Part shown: one piece after another, positions 15,906-24,938 of the stretch
Numbering within the stretch: the first letter of the stretch is position 1
Layout of the letters: every line of letters starts with the position of its first letter
From: Janthinobacterium sp.
GTDB lineage: Bacteria; Pseudomonadota; Gammaproteobacteria; Burkholderiales; Burkholderiaceae_D
Direction: 5' to 3'
Assembly: GCF_009923995.1 (NCBI RefSeq)
Contig: NZ_RFSK01000044.1
Location: 1-52,360, forward strand
Length of the DNA: 52,360 nucleotides
Made by a program: the position numbers and the translations under genes
The notes under the pieces: generated by a model
Seen by the model: the letters and a program-made list of their open reading frames with translations, nothing else
The model's database searches: none
What the model was told of the DNA's origin: nothing

Positions 15906-18116
15906 ATGTTACGTCGCAGTGTCCTGTTTGCCTCCGTCGCTGTCGCGAGTATGCCCGCGCTGGCCGCGCCCGCCGCTTCCAGCACCGTTCCGGCCGCCGA
16001 CATGGCCCGCTGGCAGGCGCAGGCCGCCCATGTCAGCATCGCGCGCGACACCTGGGGCATCCCCCACGTGACGGGCAAGAGCGATGCCGATGCCGTGTTT
16101 GGCCTGATGTATGCGCAGGCGGAGGACGATTTCCCCCGCGTGGAATTGAACTACATCAATGCCATGGGGCGCCTGGCGGAGGTGGAGGGGGAGCGCGAAC
16201 TGTACCGCGACCTGCGCATGAAGCTTTTCATCGACCCGGCCGAGCTGCAAGCGCAGTACCGCGCCAGCCCGCCTTGGCTGCGCAAGCTGATGGACGCCTT
16301 CGCCGATGGCCTGAATTTTTACCTGGCCACGCACCCGCAGGTGAAGCCGCGGCTGATCACGCATTTCGAGCCGTGGATGGCCCTCAGTTTCAGCGAAGGC
16401 AGCATCGGCGGCGATATCGAATCGGTCAACCTGGCGCAGCTCGAAGCGTTCTACGGCCAGCAGGCCGGTCCTGCGGCCGTGGCGCTGGCCAGCCTGGAGA
16501 CCGGCCTGGAGCCGGAACCGAGCGGCTCGAACGGCTTCGCCATCGCGCCCGCCATCACCCAAAATGGCCATGCGCTGCTGATGATCAATCCGCATACCTC
16601 GTTCTACTTCCGCCCAGAAGTGCAAGTCACCAGCGGCGAAGGCCTGAACGCGTACGGCGCCGTCACCTGGGGCCAGTTCTTCGTCTACCAGGGCTTCAAT
16701 GAGCGCGTCGGCTGGATGCATACCTCGGGCGGCGGCGACGTCATCGACGAATACCTGGAAAGCATCGTCGACAAGGACGGCGCCTGGTTCTACCGCTACG
16801 ATGGCGCGCTGCGGCCCCTGAAAGCCGTGCCGATTACCCTGCCGTTCAAGCGGGCCGACGGCACCATGGGAGCGAAGACCATCACGGTCTACTACAGCCA
16901 TCACGGCCCCATCGTGCGCGCGCAGGATGGACGCTGGGTGGCCGTGCGCCTGATGAACGAGCCCCTGAAGGCCTTGACGCAATCGTACACGCGCACCAAG
17001 GCGCGCGATTATACTGCGTTTTATCAAACGATGGAATTGCGCACGAATTCCTCGAACAACACCGTGTACGCGGATGCGGATGGCAATATCGCCTATTTCC
17101 ACGGCAATTTCATTCCCGTGCGCGACCCGCGCTTCAACTGGAAGCAGCCCGTCGACGGCAGCGATCCGGCCACGGAGTGGAAAGGGCTGCACACGGTGGC
17201 GCAAACCATCACCCTGTTCAATCCGAAGAATGGCTGGATACAGAACACGAACAACTGGCCGTATTCGGCGGCCGGCGCCTTTAGCCCGCGCCAGAGCGAC
17301 TATCCCGCCTACATGTCCGTGTATGGCGAAAACGCGCGCGGCCTGCATGCCGTCAAGGTTTTCCAGAACCAGAAGGATTTCACGCTCGACAAGCTGATCG
17401 CCGCATCGTATGACAGCGAGCTGACGGCGTTCGAGGCGCTGCTGCCGCCCCTATTCGCGGCATACGATGCGCTGCCTGCCGGCGACGCGCAGAAGCTGGC
17501 GCTGGCCGACAAGGTGGCCTTGCTGCGGGCCTGGGACTGGCGCTATGCGCTGGACTCCACGGCCACCTCGCTGGCCGTGTTCTGGGGCCAGGAACTGGCC
17601 GAACTGGTTGGAAGACAGGCGCGCGAGCTGGGCGTGCCCGTGGTCGACTTCATGGCCACGGACAAGGTCGCGGCGGCGCAGCGCCTGGCGGCCCTGGCGA
17701 CGGCGGCCGGCAAATTGCAGCGCGATTTTGGCAGCTGGCAAACCCCGTGGGGCGAGATCAACCGCTTCCAGCGCCTGACGGGAGATATCGTGCAGCCGTT
17801 TGACGATGCGCAAGCCAGCCTGCCCGTGCCGTATGCGTCGGGTAACTGGGGCGCGCTGGCCGCGTATGGCCAGAGCAGCAAGAGCACGACGAAGCGCATC
17901 TACGGCGAGCGGGGCAACAGCTTTGTCGCGGCCGTGGAATTCGGTCCCCGCATCAGGGCGAAAAGCATCCTCGCCGGTGGCCAGAGCGGCGACCCACAGT
18001 CGCCGCATTTCAAGGACCAGGCGGCCATGTATGCCCGGGGCGAATTCAAGGACGTGCTGTTCTATCCCGAGGATGTGGCGAAGCACCTGGAGCGCAGGTA
18101 CCGGCCGGGGGAGTAA
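15906..18116 (+). CDS. Penicillin acylase family (Ntn) amidohydrolase
   Basis: A 736-residue secreted pre-pro-enzyme of peptidase family S45. A signal peptide covers residues 1-21 (cleavage near ALAA). The alpha-subunit region contains DTWGIPHVTG and YAQAEDDF. The autoproteolytic site is in PSGSNGFAIA, with Ser208 as the likely N-terminal nucleophile of the beta subunit. His230 in NPHTSFYF and a later Asn (RTNSSNN region) fit the active-site set. Relatives hydrolyse beta-lactam side chains, cyclic lipopeptides such as aculeacin, or N-acyl-homoserine lactones. The substrate cannot be told here. ATG 15906 has GGGAG seven bases upstream; the TTG at 15900 is unlikely. Confidence 0.9.
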   Translation: MLRRSVLFASVAVASMPALAAPAASSTVPAADMARWQAQAAHVSIARDTWGIPHVTGKSDADAVFGLMYAQAEDDFPRVELNYINAMGRLAEVEGERELYRDLRMKLFIDPAELQAQYRASPPWLRKLMDAFADGLNFYLATHPQVKPRLITHFEPWMALSFSEGSIGGDIESVNLAQLEAFYGQQAGPAAVALASLETGLEPEPSGSNGFAIAPAITQNGHALLMINPHTSFYFRPEVQVTSGEGLNAYGAVTWGQFFVYQGFNERVGWMHTSGGGDVIDEYLESIVDKDGAWFYRYDGALRPLKAVPITLPFKRADGTMGAKTITVYYSHHGPIVRAQDGRWVAVRLMNEPLKALTQSYTRTKARDYTAFYQTMELRTNSSNNTVYADADGNIAYFHGNFIPVRDPRFNWKQPVDGSDPATEWKGLHTVAQTITLFNPKNGWIQNTNNWPYSAAGAFSPRQSDYPAYMSVYGENARGLHAVKVFQNQKDFTLDKLIAASYDSELTAFEALLPPLFAAYDALPAGDAQKLALADKVALLRAWDWRYALDSTATSLAVFWGQELAELVGRQARELGVPVVDFMATDKVAAAQRLAALATAAGKLQRDFGSWQTPWGEINRFQRLTGDIVQPFDDAQASLPVPYASGNWGALAAYGQSSKSTTKRIYGERGNSFVAAVEFGPRIRAKSILAGGQSGDPQSPHFKDQAAMYARGEFKDVLFYPEDVAKHLERRYRPGE

Positions 18117-18147
18117 AGTCTGTGGTGTGTCTAACCCGCAGCAAGAG

Positions 18148-18178
18148 CCGGGGCCGTACCCTCAGGGTACGGCCCCGG
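18148..18178. terminator. Strong hairpin between convergent genes
   Basis: A perfect 14-bp stem CCGGGGCCGTACCC / GGGTACGGCCCCGG with a three-base loop lies between the acylase gene and the oppositely oriented MccB gene. There is no T-run on either side. It may end transcripts in both directions or protect their 3' ends rather than act as a classic intrinsic terminator. Confidence 0.55.
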
Positions 18179-18207
18179 TCGTTCTGCTCCTGGGTTGATT
18201 GGAACTA

Positions 18208-19389
18208 TCAGATCGCGTCCAGCGCCGTGCGCAGGTCGTGGCGCAAATCCTCGATATCCTCGATGCCCACGGACAGGCGGATCAAGCCGTCGCCGATGCC
18301 CAGCCTGGCCCGCTGTTCGGCCGGGATGCTGGCATGCGTCATGAGGGCAGGGTGCTCGATCAGGCTTTCCACGCCGCCCAGGCTCTCGGCCAGGGCGAAC
18401 ACTTCGCAGCGCTCGAGGAAGCGGCGCGCGCCCGCCAGGTCCGTATCGAGGTCGATGGAGATGATGCCGCCGAAACCGTCCATCTGGCGCCGCGCCAGCG
18501 CGTGCTGCGGATGCGAGGCCAGCCCCGGATAGAACACCTTGCGCACCTCCTTCTGCTGTTCCAGCCACTGCGCCAGCGCCAGGGCGCTTTCGCAATGGCG
18601 CTGCATGCGGATGGCCAGGGTTTTCACGCCGCGCAGGGCCAAAAAGCTGTCGAACGGCCCCGCAATCGCGCCCACGGAATTCTGCAGAAAGCCCAGCTGC
18701 TCGCGCCATTCCGCCTGGCGCTCTTCCGCGCCCACGATGGCGATGCCGCCGATGATGTCCGAGTGGCCGTTCAAGTACTTGGTGGTCGAATGCACGACGA
18801 TGTCGAAGCCGTGTTCCAGGGGGCGCTGCACCAGCGGGCTGGCAAACGTGTTGTCGGCCACGGCGATGATGCCCCGCTCGCGGCAGATGTCGGCAATGGC
18901 GCGCAAATCCGCCAGCTTCAGCATGGGATTCGTCGGCGTTTCCACCCACACCATCCTGGTTTCCGGGCGCAGCGCGGCCAGCAGGTTTTCCGGCTTCGTC
19001 AGGTCCACGTACGTGAATTCGTGGCCGGCCGAGCGGCGGCGCACGCGCTCGAACAGCCGGTAGGTGCCGCCGTACATGTCGTCGCCGGCGACGATGTGGC
19101 TGCCCGCGTCCAGCAGTTCCAGCACGGAGGCGATGGCGGCCAGGCCCGAGGCGAACGCGAACGCGGCGCTGCCGCCTTCCAGGTCGGCCACGCAGCGTTC
19201 CAGCGCCCAGCGCGTGGGGTTGTGCGAGCGGCCGTAATCGAGTCCCTTGTGCACGCCGGGACTGTCCTGCACGAAGGTGGAGGTGGCGTAAATGGGCGGC
19301 ATGATGGCGCCCGTCGACGGGTCGGGCGACTGGCCGGCGTGGATGACGCGCGTGGCGAGGCGGCTCTTGCGGGTGGTTTCCTGGCTCAA
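18208..19389 (-). CDS. mccB: Cystathionine gamma-lyase / gamma-synthase family PLP enzyme
   Basis: A 393-residue Cys/Met-metabolism PLP enzyme. Visible features are YGRSHNPTRWALE, the SGLAAIASVLELL region, VETPTNP near residue 149, and the PLP-binding lysine Lys204 in VVHSTTKYLNGHSD. The fold type alone does not separate MetB, MetC and MccB. I favour cystathionine gamma-lyase because the gene is translationally coupled (overlapping TTGA) to a cystathionine beta-synthase, giving the reverse transsulfuration route from homocysteine to cysteine. The start is a TTG at 19389, since no ATG or GTG fits the conserved N-terminus. AGGA lies about nine bases upstream. Confidence 0.85.
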   Translation of the reverse strand: MSQETTRKSRLATRVIHAGQSPDPSTGAIMPPIYATSTFVQDSPGVHKGLDYGRSHNPTRWALERCVADLEGGSAAFAFASGLAAIASVLELLDAGSHIVAGDDMYGGTYRLFERVRRRSAGHEFTYVDLTKPENLLAALRPETRMVWVETPTNPMLKLADLRAIADICRERGIIAVADNTFASPLVQRPLEHGFDIVVHSTTKYLNGHSDIIGGIAIVGAEERQAEWREQLGFLQNSVGAIAGPFDSFLALRGVKTLAIRMQRHCESALALAQWLEQQKEVRKVFYPGLASHPQHALARRQMDGFGGIISIDLDTDLAGARRFLERCEVFALAESLGGVESLIEHPALMTHASIPAEQRARLGIGDGLIRLSVGIEDIEDLRHDLRTALDAI

Positions 19390-20777
19390 GATAGTGTCCT
19401 GCGTAAGTGGTTGAGGAGGTCGAAGCGGGTGATCAGGCCATAGAAGGCGTTATCGTCGGCGACGACGGCCGTCAGGCCCCGGTCCAGGGTGGCGCGCAGG
19501 GCGGGCAGGCCGCTGGCGGGCGCCAGGGTTTCGATCTGCGTCGTCATGGTGGCGCCCACCAGGCCCGCGAAATGGGCGGCGTCGCCGGACACGTGCAGCA
19601 GCAGGTCCGATTCGTCGAGGATGCCCACCAGCTGGCCGCCGTCGATGACGGGCAGCTGCGCCAGGTCGCTGGCGCGCATGCGGTTGAAGGCGGTGAGCAG
19701 GGTGTCGCCCGGTGCCACGCTGACCACGTCGCCCTCGTCGTAGCGGCGCCCGATCAGGTCGCGCAGGTCGCCGGACGGCGCGCGCTGCAATAAGCCCTGG
19801 TCGCGCATCCAGCCATCGTTATACACCTTCGACAGGTAGCGCGTGCCCGTGTCGCAGACGAAGGTGACGACGCGCTTCGGGGTCGTCTGTTCGCGGCAGT
19901 ACTTGAGGGCGGCGGCCAGCAGGGTGCCCGTCGACGAGCCGCCCAGGATGCCTTCGGCGCGCAGCAGGGCGCGCGCGGAATCAAAGCTTTCCTGGTCGCT
20001 GATGGTGTAGGCCTGCGTGACGCTGTCCATGTCGGCGATGGCGGGAATGAAGTCTTCGCCGATGCCTTCCACGGCCCAGGAGCCGCTCGTGTCGGACACC
20101 TTGCCGGACTCGATGTATTCCGTGAGGATGGAGCCTTGCGGGTCGGCCAGCACGAATTCGAGCTTCGGCTGCGCCTTGCGGAAGTAGCGCGTCAGGCCCG
20201 TCAGGGTGCCGGACGAACCGACGCCGACGACGATGGCGTCCACGTCATGGCCGCTCTGTTCCCATATTTCCGGGCCGGTGGTCGTTTCGTGGGCCAGCGG
20301 ATTGGCGGGATTGTTGAACTGGTCGGCGAAGAAGGCGCCCGGCAGTTCGCGCGCCAAACGCGCCGCGTAGTCCTGGTAGTACTCGGGATGGCCCTTGCCC
20401 ACGTCCGAGCGCGTGGTATGCACTTCGGCGCCCAGGGCTTTCAGGTGCAGCACTTTTTCCGTCGACATCTTGTCGGGCACCACTAAAATCACGCGGTAGC
20501 CCTTGATGCGGCCGACGAGGGCCAGGCCGATGCCCGTGTTGCCGGCGGTGGCCTCGATGATGGTGCCGCCCGGCTGCAAACGGCCGTCGGCTTCGGCCGC
20601 TTCGATGATGGACAGGCCGATGCGGTCCTTGATGGAACCGCCCGGATTCTGCGATTCCAGTTTCAGGAACAGCTGGCACAGGCCCGTGTCGAGCCTGGTC
20701 ACTTCGACCAAGGGGGTATTGCCGATCAGCTTGTATAGCGCCGGCGGCTGGGGTGGGGATGGCATTCGATCATTCAT
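19386..20777 (-). CDS. Cystathionine beta-synthase
   Basis: A 463-residue enzyme condensing serine (or O-acetylserine) and homocysteine to cystathionine. The PLP-fold catalytic domain (about 12-330) has NTPLVEV, SQNPGGSIKDRIG with Schiff-base Lys50, ATAGNTGIGLA and the GVGSSGTLTG phosphate-binding loop. Two tandem CBS domains follow (about 345-395 and 405-460). Bacterial CBS proteins of this length lack the haem domain. ATG 20777 is preceded by CAGGAG at a good distance, so the longer open frame upstream is not used. Operon with mccB. Confidence 0.92.
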   Translation of the reverse strand: MNDRMPSPPQPPALYKLIGNTPLVEVTRLDTGLCQLFLKLESQNPGGSIKDRIGLSIIEAAEADGRLQPGGTIIEATAGNTGIGLALVGRIKGYRVILVVPDKMSTEKVLHLKALGAEVHTTRSDVGKGHPEYYQDYAARLARELPGAFFADQFNNPANPLAHETTTGPEIWEQSGHDVDAIVVGVGSSGTLTGLTRYFRKAQPKLEFVLADPQGSILTEYIESGKVSDTSGSWAVEGIGEDFIPAIADMDSVTQAYTISDQESFDSARALLRAEGILGGSSTGTLLAAALKYCREQTTPKRVVTFVCDTGTRYLSKVYNDGWMRDQGLLQRAPSGDLRDLIGRRYDEGDVVSVAPGDTLLTAFNRMRASDLAQLPVIDGGQLVGILDESDLLLHVSGDAAHFAGLVGATMTTQIETLAPASGLPALRATLDRGLTAVVADDNAFYGLITRFDLLNHLRRTLS

Positions 20778-21068
20778 GGTGGCTCCTGTTGGCGAAACAG
20801 CCGCTCTGGATCGTGTCCCGAGCCGCTTTCCGTGCCGCGCAGTGTAGGCCGGTGGACAGGGGCCGCGAACGAATGTTTTAATGCTTGCATATGCGCTCCG
20901 CGCATATGGACGGCGGCCTGCATCGTCCCAGTATGCGCCGTTTTTTCGCGCCATGCAGCGCCGTCGGCGCAGACATTAAGCTGCCGCAAGGCAGGCAAGG
21001 CGATTTATAATCACGCCTCGAAAAGATACTGAATAGTATTGCAATTTACTCAGACAGGGCAGGCGGCA

Positions 21069-21617
21069 GTGGCAAAACTTTATTTCCGGTACTCCGCGAT
21101 GAACGCGGGCAAGTCGACGGCCTTGTTGCAGGTCGCGCACAACTATGAAGAGCAGGGCCAGCAGGTACGCTTGTACACGGCCGCCATCGACAGCCGCTAC
21201 GGCGTGGGACGCGTCACCTCGCGCCTGGGGCCGCAGCGCCAGGTCGATATCTTCCATGCCGACACGAATTTCCTCGATGAGATTCCGCAGGTGGCTTGCC
21301 TGCTCGTTGACGAAGCGCAATTTCTCAGCACGGCCCAGGTGCAACAATTACACCAGCTGGCGCAGGTAAAGGGCGTGCCCGTCATCTGCTACGGCTTGCG
21401 CACGGATTTCAAGGGCGAACCGTTCCCCGGCTCGGCCTACCTGCTGGCGCTGGCCGACGACATCGAGGAACTGAAAAATATCTGTACCTGCGGCAAGAAG
21501 GCCACGATGAACATCCGCGTGGACGAGCAGGGGCGCCGCATCAAGGAAGGCGAGCAGATCAGCATAGGCGGCAATGAAAGCTACCGCCAGGCGTGCGGGC
21601 GCTGCTTCTATTCCTGA
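21069..21617 (+). CDS. tdk: Thymidine kinase (type II)
   Basis: A 182-residue salvage enzyme phosphorylating thymidine with ATP. The P-loop is YSAMNAGKST near residues 8-17. The Walker-B-like CLLVDEAQFL follows, then the lasso region. A zinc-binding set is formed by CTCGKK and the C-terminal CGRCFYS. I place the start at GTG 21069 (VAKLYFRYSAMNAGKS), where conservation begins, with GGCAGG upstream. A TTG at 21039 would add ten atypical residues. Monocistronic; a divergent promoter region separates it from the CBS gene. Confidence 0.93.
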   Translation: MAKLYFRYSAMNAGKSTALLQVAHNYEEQGQQVRLYTAAIDSRYGVGRVTSRLGPQRQVDIFHADTNFLDEIPQVACLLVDEAQFLSTAQVQQLHQLAQVKGVPVICYGLRTDFKGEPFPGSAYLLALADDIEELKNICTCGKKATMNIRVDEQGRRIKEGEQISIGGNESYRQACGRCFYS

Positions 21618-21641
21618 CCTGCCGGCGACGTCCTGCCGCCC

Positions 21642-24410
21642 TCAGACCGGTCCCGTGCCCGTGCCCGTGCCGGGGCCTTGGGCCACGGCCGCCTGCGCCG
21701 GGACATGGTTCAGGAAAACGCGCAAGGTGTGGAAAAGCTGCCGGTAGTCGGCGGGAGCCACCAGCGAGTCCAGATAGTGGATGGCGATCTGGCCATCCGG
21801 CTGGCGCGTGAAGCGGACGGTGATCCAGTGATGGCCCGGGGCCTTCGCATCCTGGTGGCTGTCGGTATTGACGACCGCGACCAGGCTGCCAGTGTGGCCA
21901 TCCATGAAGCGGGCCAGGTAGTAAGCGCCCCATTGCTCCTGCGCGCCGATTTGATATTGCGCCAGGGCATGATAATTGCCATGGCGCAGCAGCTGGACGA
22001 TCGTGCCCATTTGCGTAATATTGCCAAAAACGGGGATGTCCCTGCGTCCGGCCGTCCCGATGATCGTGCGGATCTGGGTTTCCGTGATGTTATTCTCCAG
22101 CGACCCGAGCTGGTTCAGCCGGGCCTCGTCGAGACGGGCGGGGGGCTGCGCCAGCAGGGGGAATTCGGCCATGACCAGTGCATTATGGGCGGCCATCTGA
22201 CCGCACTCCGCAAAAAACTGTGCCAGTGCCGGGATGCGCTCGCCTTCCGCGCCCAGGGCATTGCCGGCCGGAACCCATACCGGCGCATTCCTGCGGACCA
22301 GGGTGCGGAAATACCGGAACCGTAGGCTCAAATCGCGATGCAGGGCCAGCAGGGTCGCCACATTGGCCGCATCCGTCGTATCGACCAGTCCTGCTGCCTG
22401 GGCCACCGCCTGTACCATCTGGCCGAACGCCAGCCGGGCCTGGTCGCCAGCGTTCCCCTGGGGGCCCGGGATGGCCGCGAGCAATTGCTGGGCGGTTTGT
22501 GCCACCGCCGCCGCCAGATGCACCACGTCGGCGACCGGCTGCTTGGCGGGAGACGTCGCCGCGTCATCGACCTGGTAGAGCTTTCTCTTCTTCGTCCTGT
22601 CCTCGAGCAGGGGTTCGAGGATCTGGTCGGTGGCCTCCAGGTCGATATCCTTGAACTGGCCACCCCCTTTCGCCCGCTCGAAAGCGGCCTTGTCGCTGGC
22701 CTTGAATCCTGCTCCCTGGTGCCCGAAGGCGTCGTGCGCGCCAACGGCAGGGGGCTTCCCGCCTGCCGCCTTGAGCTTTTCGAGCTTCTTCGGATTGAGG
22801 ATGTCGCGCATGTCATTGAGGCCGGTGAGATTGGCCGGATTCAGGGCATAGGGCGTAAATGCGCCGCTTTCGGCTTCTTTCCATGCCACGTGGTGAAAGC
22901 CGATCCTGGCCTCCGAGCCGGCCGTATCCTGCGCCGATTCCGTCCTGCCGTGATAGGTATCGCCCTTCGAGGCATTCGACAGCACGCTTTTTTGCATGAA
23001 CTGGATGTCTGCCCATACCTGGGCATTGGGGAAGTCTTCCTTGCGCCATTGCATCTTGAGCGCATCCTGTGCGATTTCCTTCTGCAATTCGGTGCGTATC
23101 CTGGCCTGCGCCTGCGTGTAGGCGTCCGATCCCCCCGCCTTGACCTTGTCCCCGGAGACGGCGCGGCGGAACGCGCGCCGGTAATAGGGATTGTGGCGGA
23201 AGCTGGTGCGCTTGAATTGTTCCCCGACCTGGGCAAACATGGTGCGCGTAGTCTTGGTGTACATCTGCCGGTTGCCGCTTTGCGCATCGTTGTTGAGCTT
23301 GCGTTTTTTGTAGAGTTCCTCGCGGAATTGCTCGTCCGATGCGTTCAGGGGGTGCAAGGTTTCGCTGATGGCCGTCAGCATGCTGGCCTTGTAGTGGCGG
23401 CGGCGCGCCTGGTGGCGGGGATTGGGGCCCGCTTCGCTCTCGGAGTCGGACGAATCGACGTCGTCGAGGTGTGCCTGCCTGCTGGCGTCCTGCCGCTTGA
23501 TGATCCTGCTGCGGTAGTGGTCATCGATTTTTTTCCTGCTCGGCTCGGCCACCTGCTCATCGGGGCGAATCAGCGCGTCCGCCACGTGTGCCTTGCCGAA
23601 GCCGTGCTGGGCAAGGAAGGGATTCGTGCTGGCGTCCAGCGATGCGCCTGGCTGGTACAGGGCGTCCCGGCCATGGCTGCCATCGTCATACATGCCGGTC
23701 CTGACATAGCCGGGCGGGATGGGGGCCGAGGGAAGGATGTAGCGCGTGCCGCTGGCGTCGTGCAGGTAGACGCGCTGCGCCACGGCAGCACCTGCCATGG
23801 GAACGCGTTGCGCGGCGCCGGACGGCGCCGCCATGCCCGAAGGCGGCAGGGCGCTGGCGGCCGACCAGGCTTTCGCACCCATGACATCGGCCTCCCGTTC
23901 CAGCGCCGCACTGTCGTTGATGCCGATGCCGCCCTTCATTTGCAGGGTGGCCCGGACCCGGCCCTGCTTCTGCTGCACCACGTGCCACGCTTCATGCGGG
24001 AGATGCCGTTCCTGTCCCGGGGCCAGGTAGATATTGCTGCCCTGGGCATAGGCATGGGCCTGCAGTTGCGCGGGCCTGGCGGAATTGCGGTGCAGCTTCA
24101 CGTCATCGAGGGAGATGCCGGAAAGGGCTTCCATCCCCGCTTTCAGCCGGTCGGGCAGGCCCGTGGCATTGTCCTGCCTGCGCGCCGCTGGCCCGTTCGC
24201 CATGGCCTGCAATTGTGCCGTGCGTGCCGCCTGCGGACTGTGCGCCGCCATCGCGTGCAAGGCCTGCAGCTGCGCCGTGTGCGCCGCGGCATTGGCCATC
24301 GCCTGCCATTTTCCTGGCGCTGGCGCATCGGCCGGATGCTGCAGGCGGGACCCTGGCGGCGCCAGCGATGGCGGTTTATGCGCTTGCGCGTTGTCAGCGG
24401 GAGTGTGCAT
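21642..24410 (-). CDS. eCIS-core (DUF4157) polymorphic protein, candidate toxin
   Basis: A 922-residue protein. Residues 40-75 contain AQLQA-type repeats. Residues about 84-178 form an eCIS-core/DUF4157 domain with LPHEAWHVVQQKQGRV; the HEAWH zinc motif is at 139-143, with LEREADVMG as the third ligand region. A charged low-complexity middle (about 300-560) precedes a domain with HDAFGHQGAGF. The C-terminal 150 residues include GHHWITVRF and IHYLDSL, resembling the His and Asp boxes of clan CE cysteine proteases. No cysteine follows before the stop, so a catalytic triad is not completed. eCIS-core proteins are typically cargo or toxins tied to contractile injection systems, but no such apparatus is in the window. 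ATG 24410 has GGAGAG upstream. Confidence 0.78.
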   Translation of the reverse strand: MHTPADNAQAHKPPSLAPPGSRLQHPADAPAPGKWQAMANAAAHTAQLQALHAMAAHSPQAARTAQLQAMANGPAARRQDNATGLPDRLKAGMEALSGISLDDVKLHRNSARPAQLQAHAYAQGSNIYLAPGQERHLPHEAWHVVQQKQGRVRATLQMKGGIGINDSAALEREADVMGAKAWSAASALPPSGMAAPSGAAQRVPMAGAAVAQRVYLHDASGTRYILPSAPIPPGYVRTGMYDDGSHGRDALYQPGASLDASTNPFLAQHGFGKAHVADALIRPDEQVAEPSRKKIDDHYRSRIIKRQDASRQAHLDDVDSSDSESEAGPNPRHQARRRHYKASMLTAISETLHPLNASDEQFREELYKKRKLNNDAQSGNRQMYTKTTRTMFAQVGEQFKRTSFRHNPYYRRAFRRAVSGDKVKAGGSDAYTQAQARIRTELQKEIAQDALKMQWRKEDFPNAQVWADIQFMQKSVLSNASKGDTYHGRTESAQDTAGSEARIGFHHVAWKEAESGAFTPYALNPANLTGLNDMRDILNPKKLEKLKAAGGKPPAVGAHDAFGHQGAGFKASDKAAFERAKGGGQFKDIDLEATDQILEPLLEDRTKKRKLYQVDDAATSPAKQPVADVVHLAAAVAQTAQQLLAAIPGPQGNAGDQARLAFGQMVQAVAQAAGLVDTTDAANVATLLALHRDLSLRFRYFRTLVRRNAPVWVPAGNALGAEGERIPALAQFFAECGQMAAHNALVMAEFPLLAQPPARLDEARLNQLGSLENNITETQIRTIIGTAGRRDIPVFGNITQMGTIVQLLRHGNYHALAQYQIGAQEQWGAYYLARFMDGHTGSLVAVVNTDSHQDAKAPGHHWITVRFTRQPDGQIAIHYLDSLVAPADYRQLFHTLRVFLNHVPAQAAVAQGPGTGTGTGPV

Positions 24411-24616
24411 ATTGTTCTCTCCAGGTGTGGATGGTGCCTGCAGTAATATGACTAAAAAGCGCTTGCAATGGTGTCCGGCGGGGCGGAGTCCTAGCCGTGC
24501 AGCAGGCTGGCGCCGTGGCGCTGTGCCCGTCGCGCCCGCCTGACGCGCTTTCCTTGGGGCATCATGCGCCGCGTTGGCGCATGGTGTCAACCGGGCAGGC
24601 AGCCCTGACGCCGGGG

Positions 24617-24889
24617 CTACTCGGCAGCCGGCGCGCCCACGTCGGCATCGTCGGACAGCGCCAGGTCGCCCCGCTCGAAGGCGGCGAGGATGTCATTGGC
24701 GCGCGCCACGTCGTGCTCGCGCACCAGCACGCGGGCGCCGCCGATGGCCGGGGCCAGCAGCATGTCGGCCTGCATGTGCTGGTCGTCCGTCAGCAGCACG
24801 TCGATGCCGGCGGCGGCCAGGCAGCCGCGGATCACGTGGGCGTCCGTGGGAATCATCAGGCGGGCAATCAGAACGTAGTCGTTGTGCAT
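24617..24889 (-). CDS. DUF2007-family protein (putative PII-like signal transducer)
   Basis: A 90-residue small protein. The N-terminal half follows the DUF2007 layout: VLIARLMIPTDAHVIRGCLA, then AAGIDVLLTDDQ, with ARVLVREHDVARANDILA near residues 52-69. The fold is ferredoxin-like. The family is annotated as putative signal-transducing, with no proven role. ATG 24889 has AGGAG at six bases; the longer frame is unlikely. It stands alone between the eCIS-core gene and the chemoreceptor. Confidence 0.8.
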   Translation of the reverse strand: MHNDYVLIARLMIPTDAHVIRGCLAAAGIDVLLTDDQHMQADMLLAPAIGGARVLVREHDVARANDILAAFERGDLALSDDADVGAPAAE

Positions 24890-24938
24890 CGTGGCTCCTG
24901 GCGGCATGGATGCGCCATCTTAGCACCGAGTCCCCGTG

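Noticed and set aside
15909..17348. A 479-codon minus-strand frame inside the acylase gene
   Set aside because: It is a shadow of the acylase reading frame, with no domain or ribosome site.
18148..18178. A classic intrinsic terminator for both flanking genes
   Set aside because: The stem is perfect but no U-run follows on either strand, so I report it only as a terminator-like hairpin.
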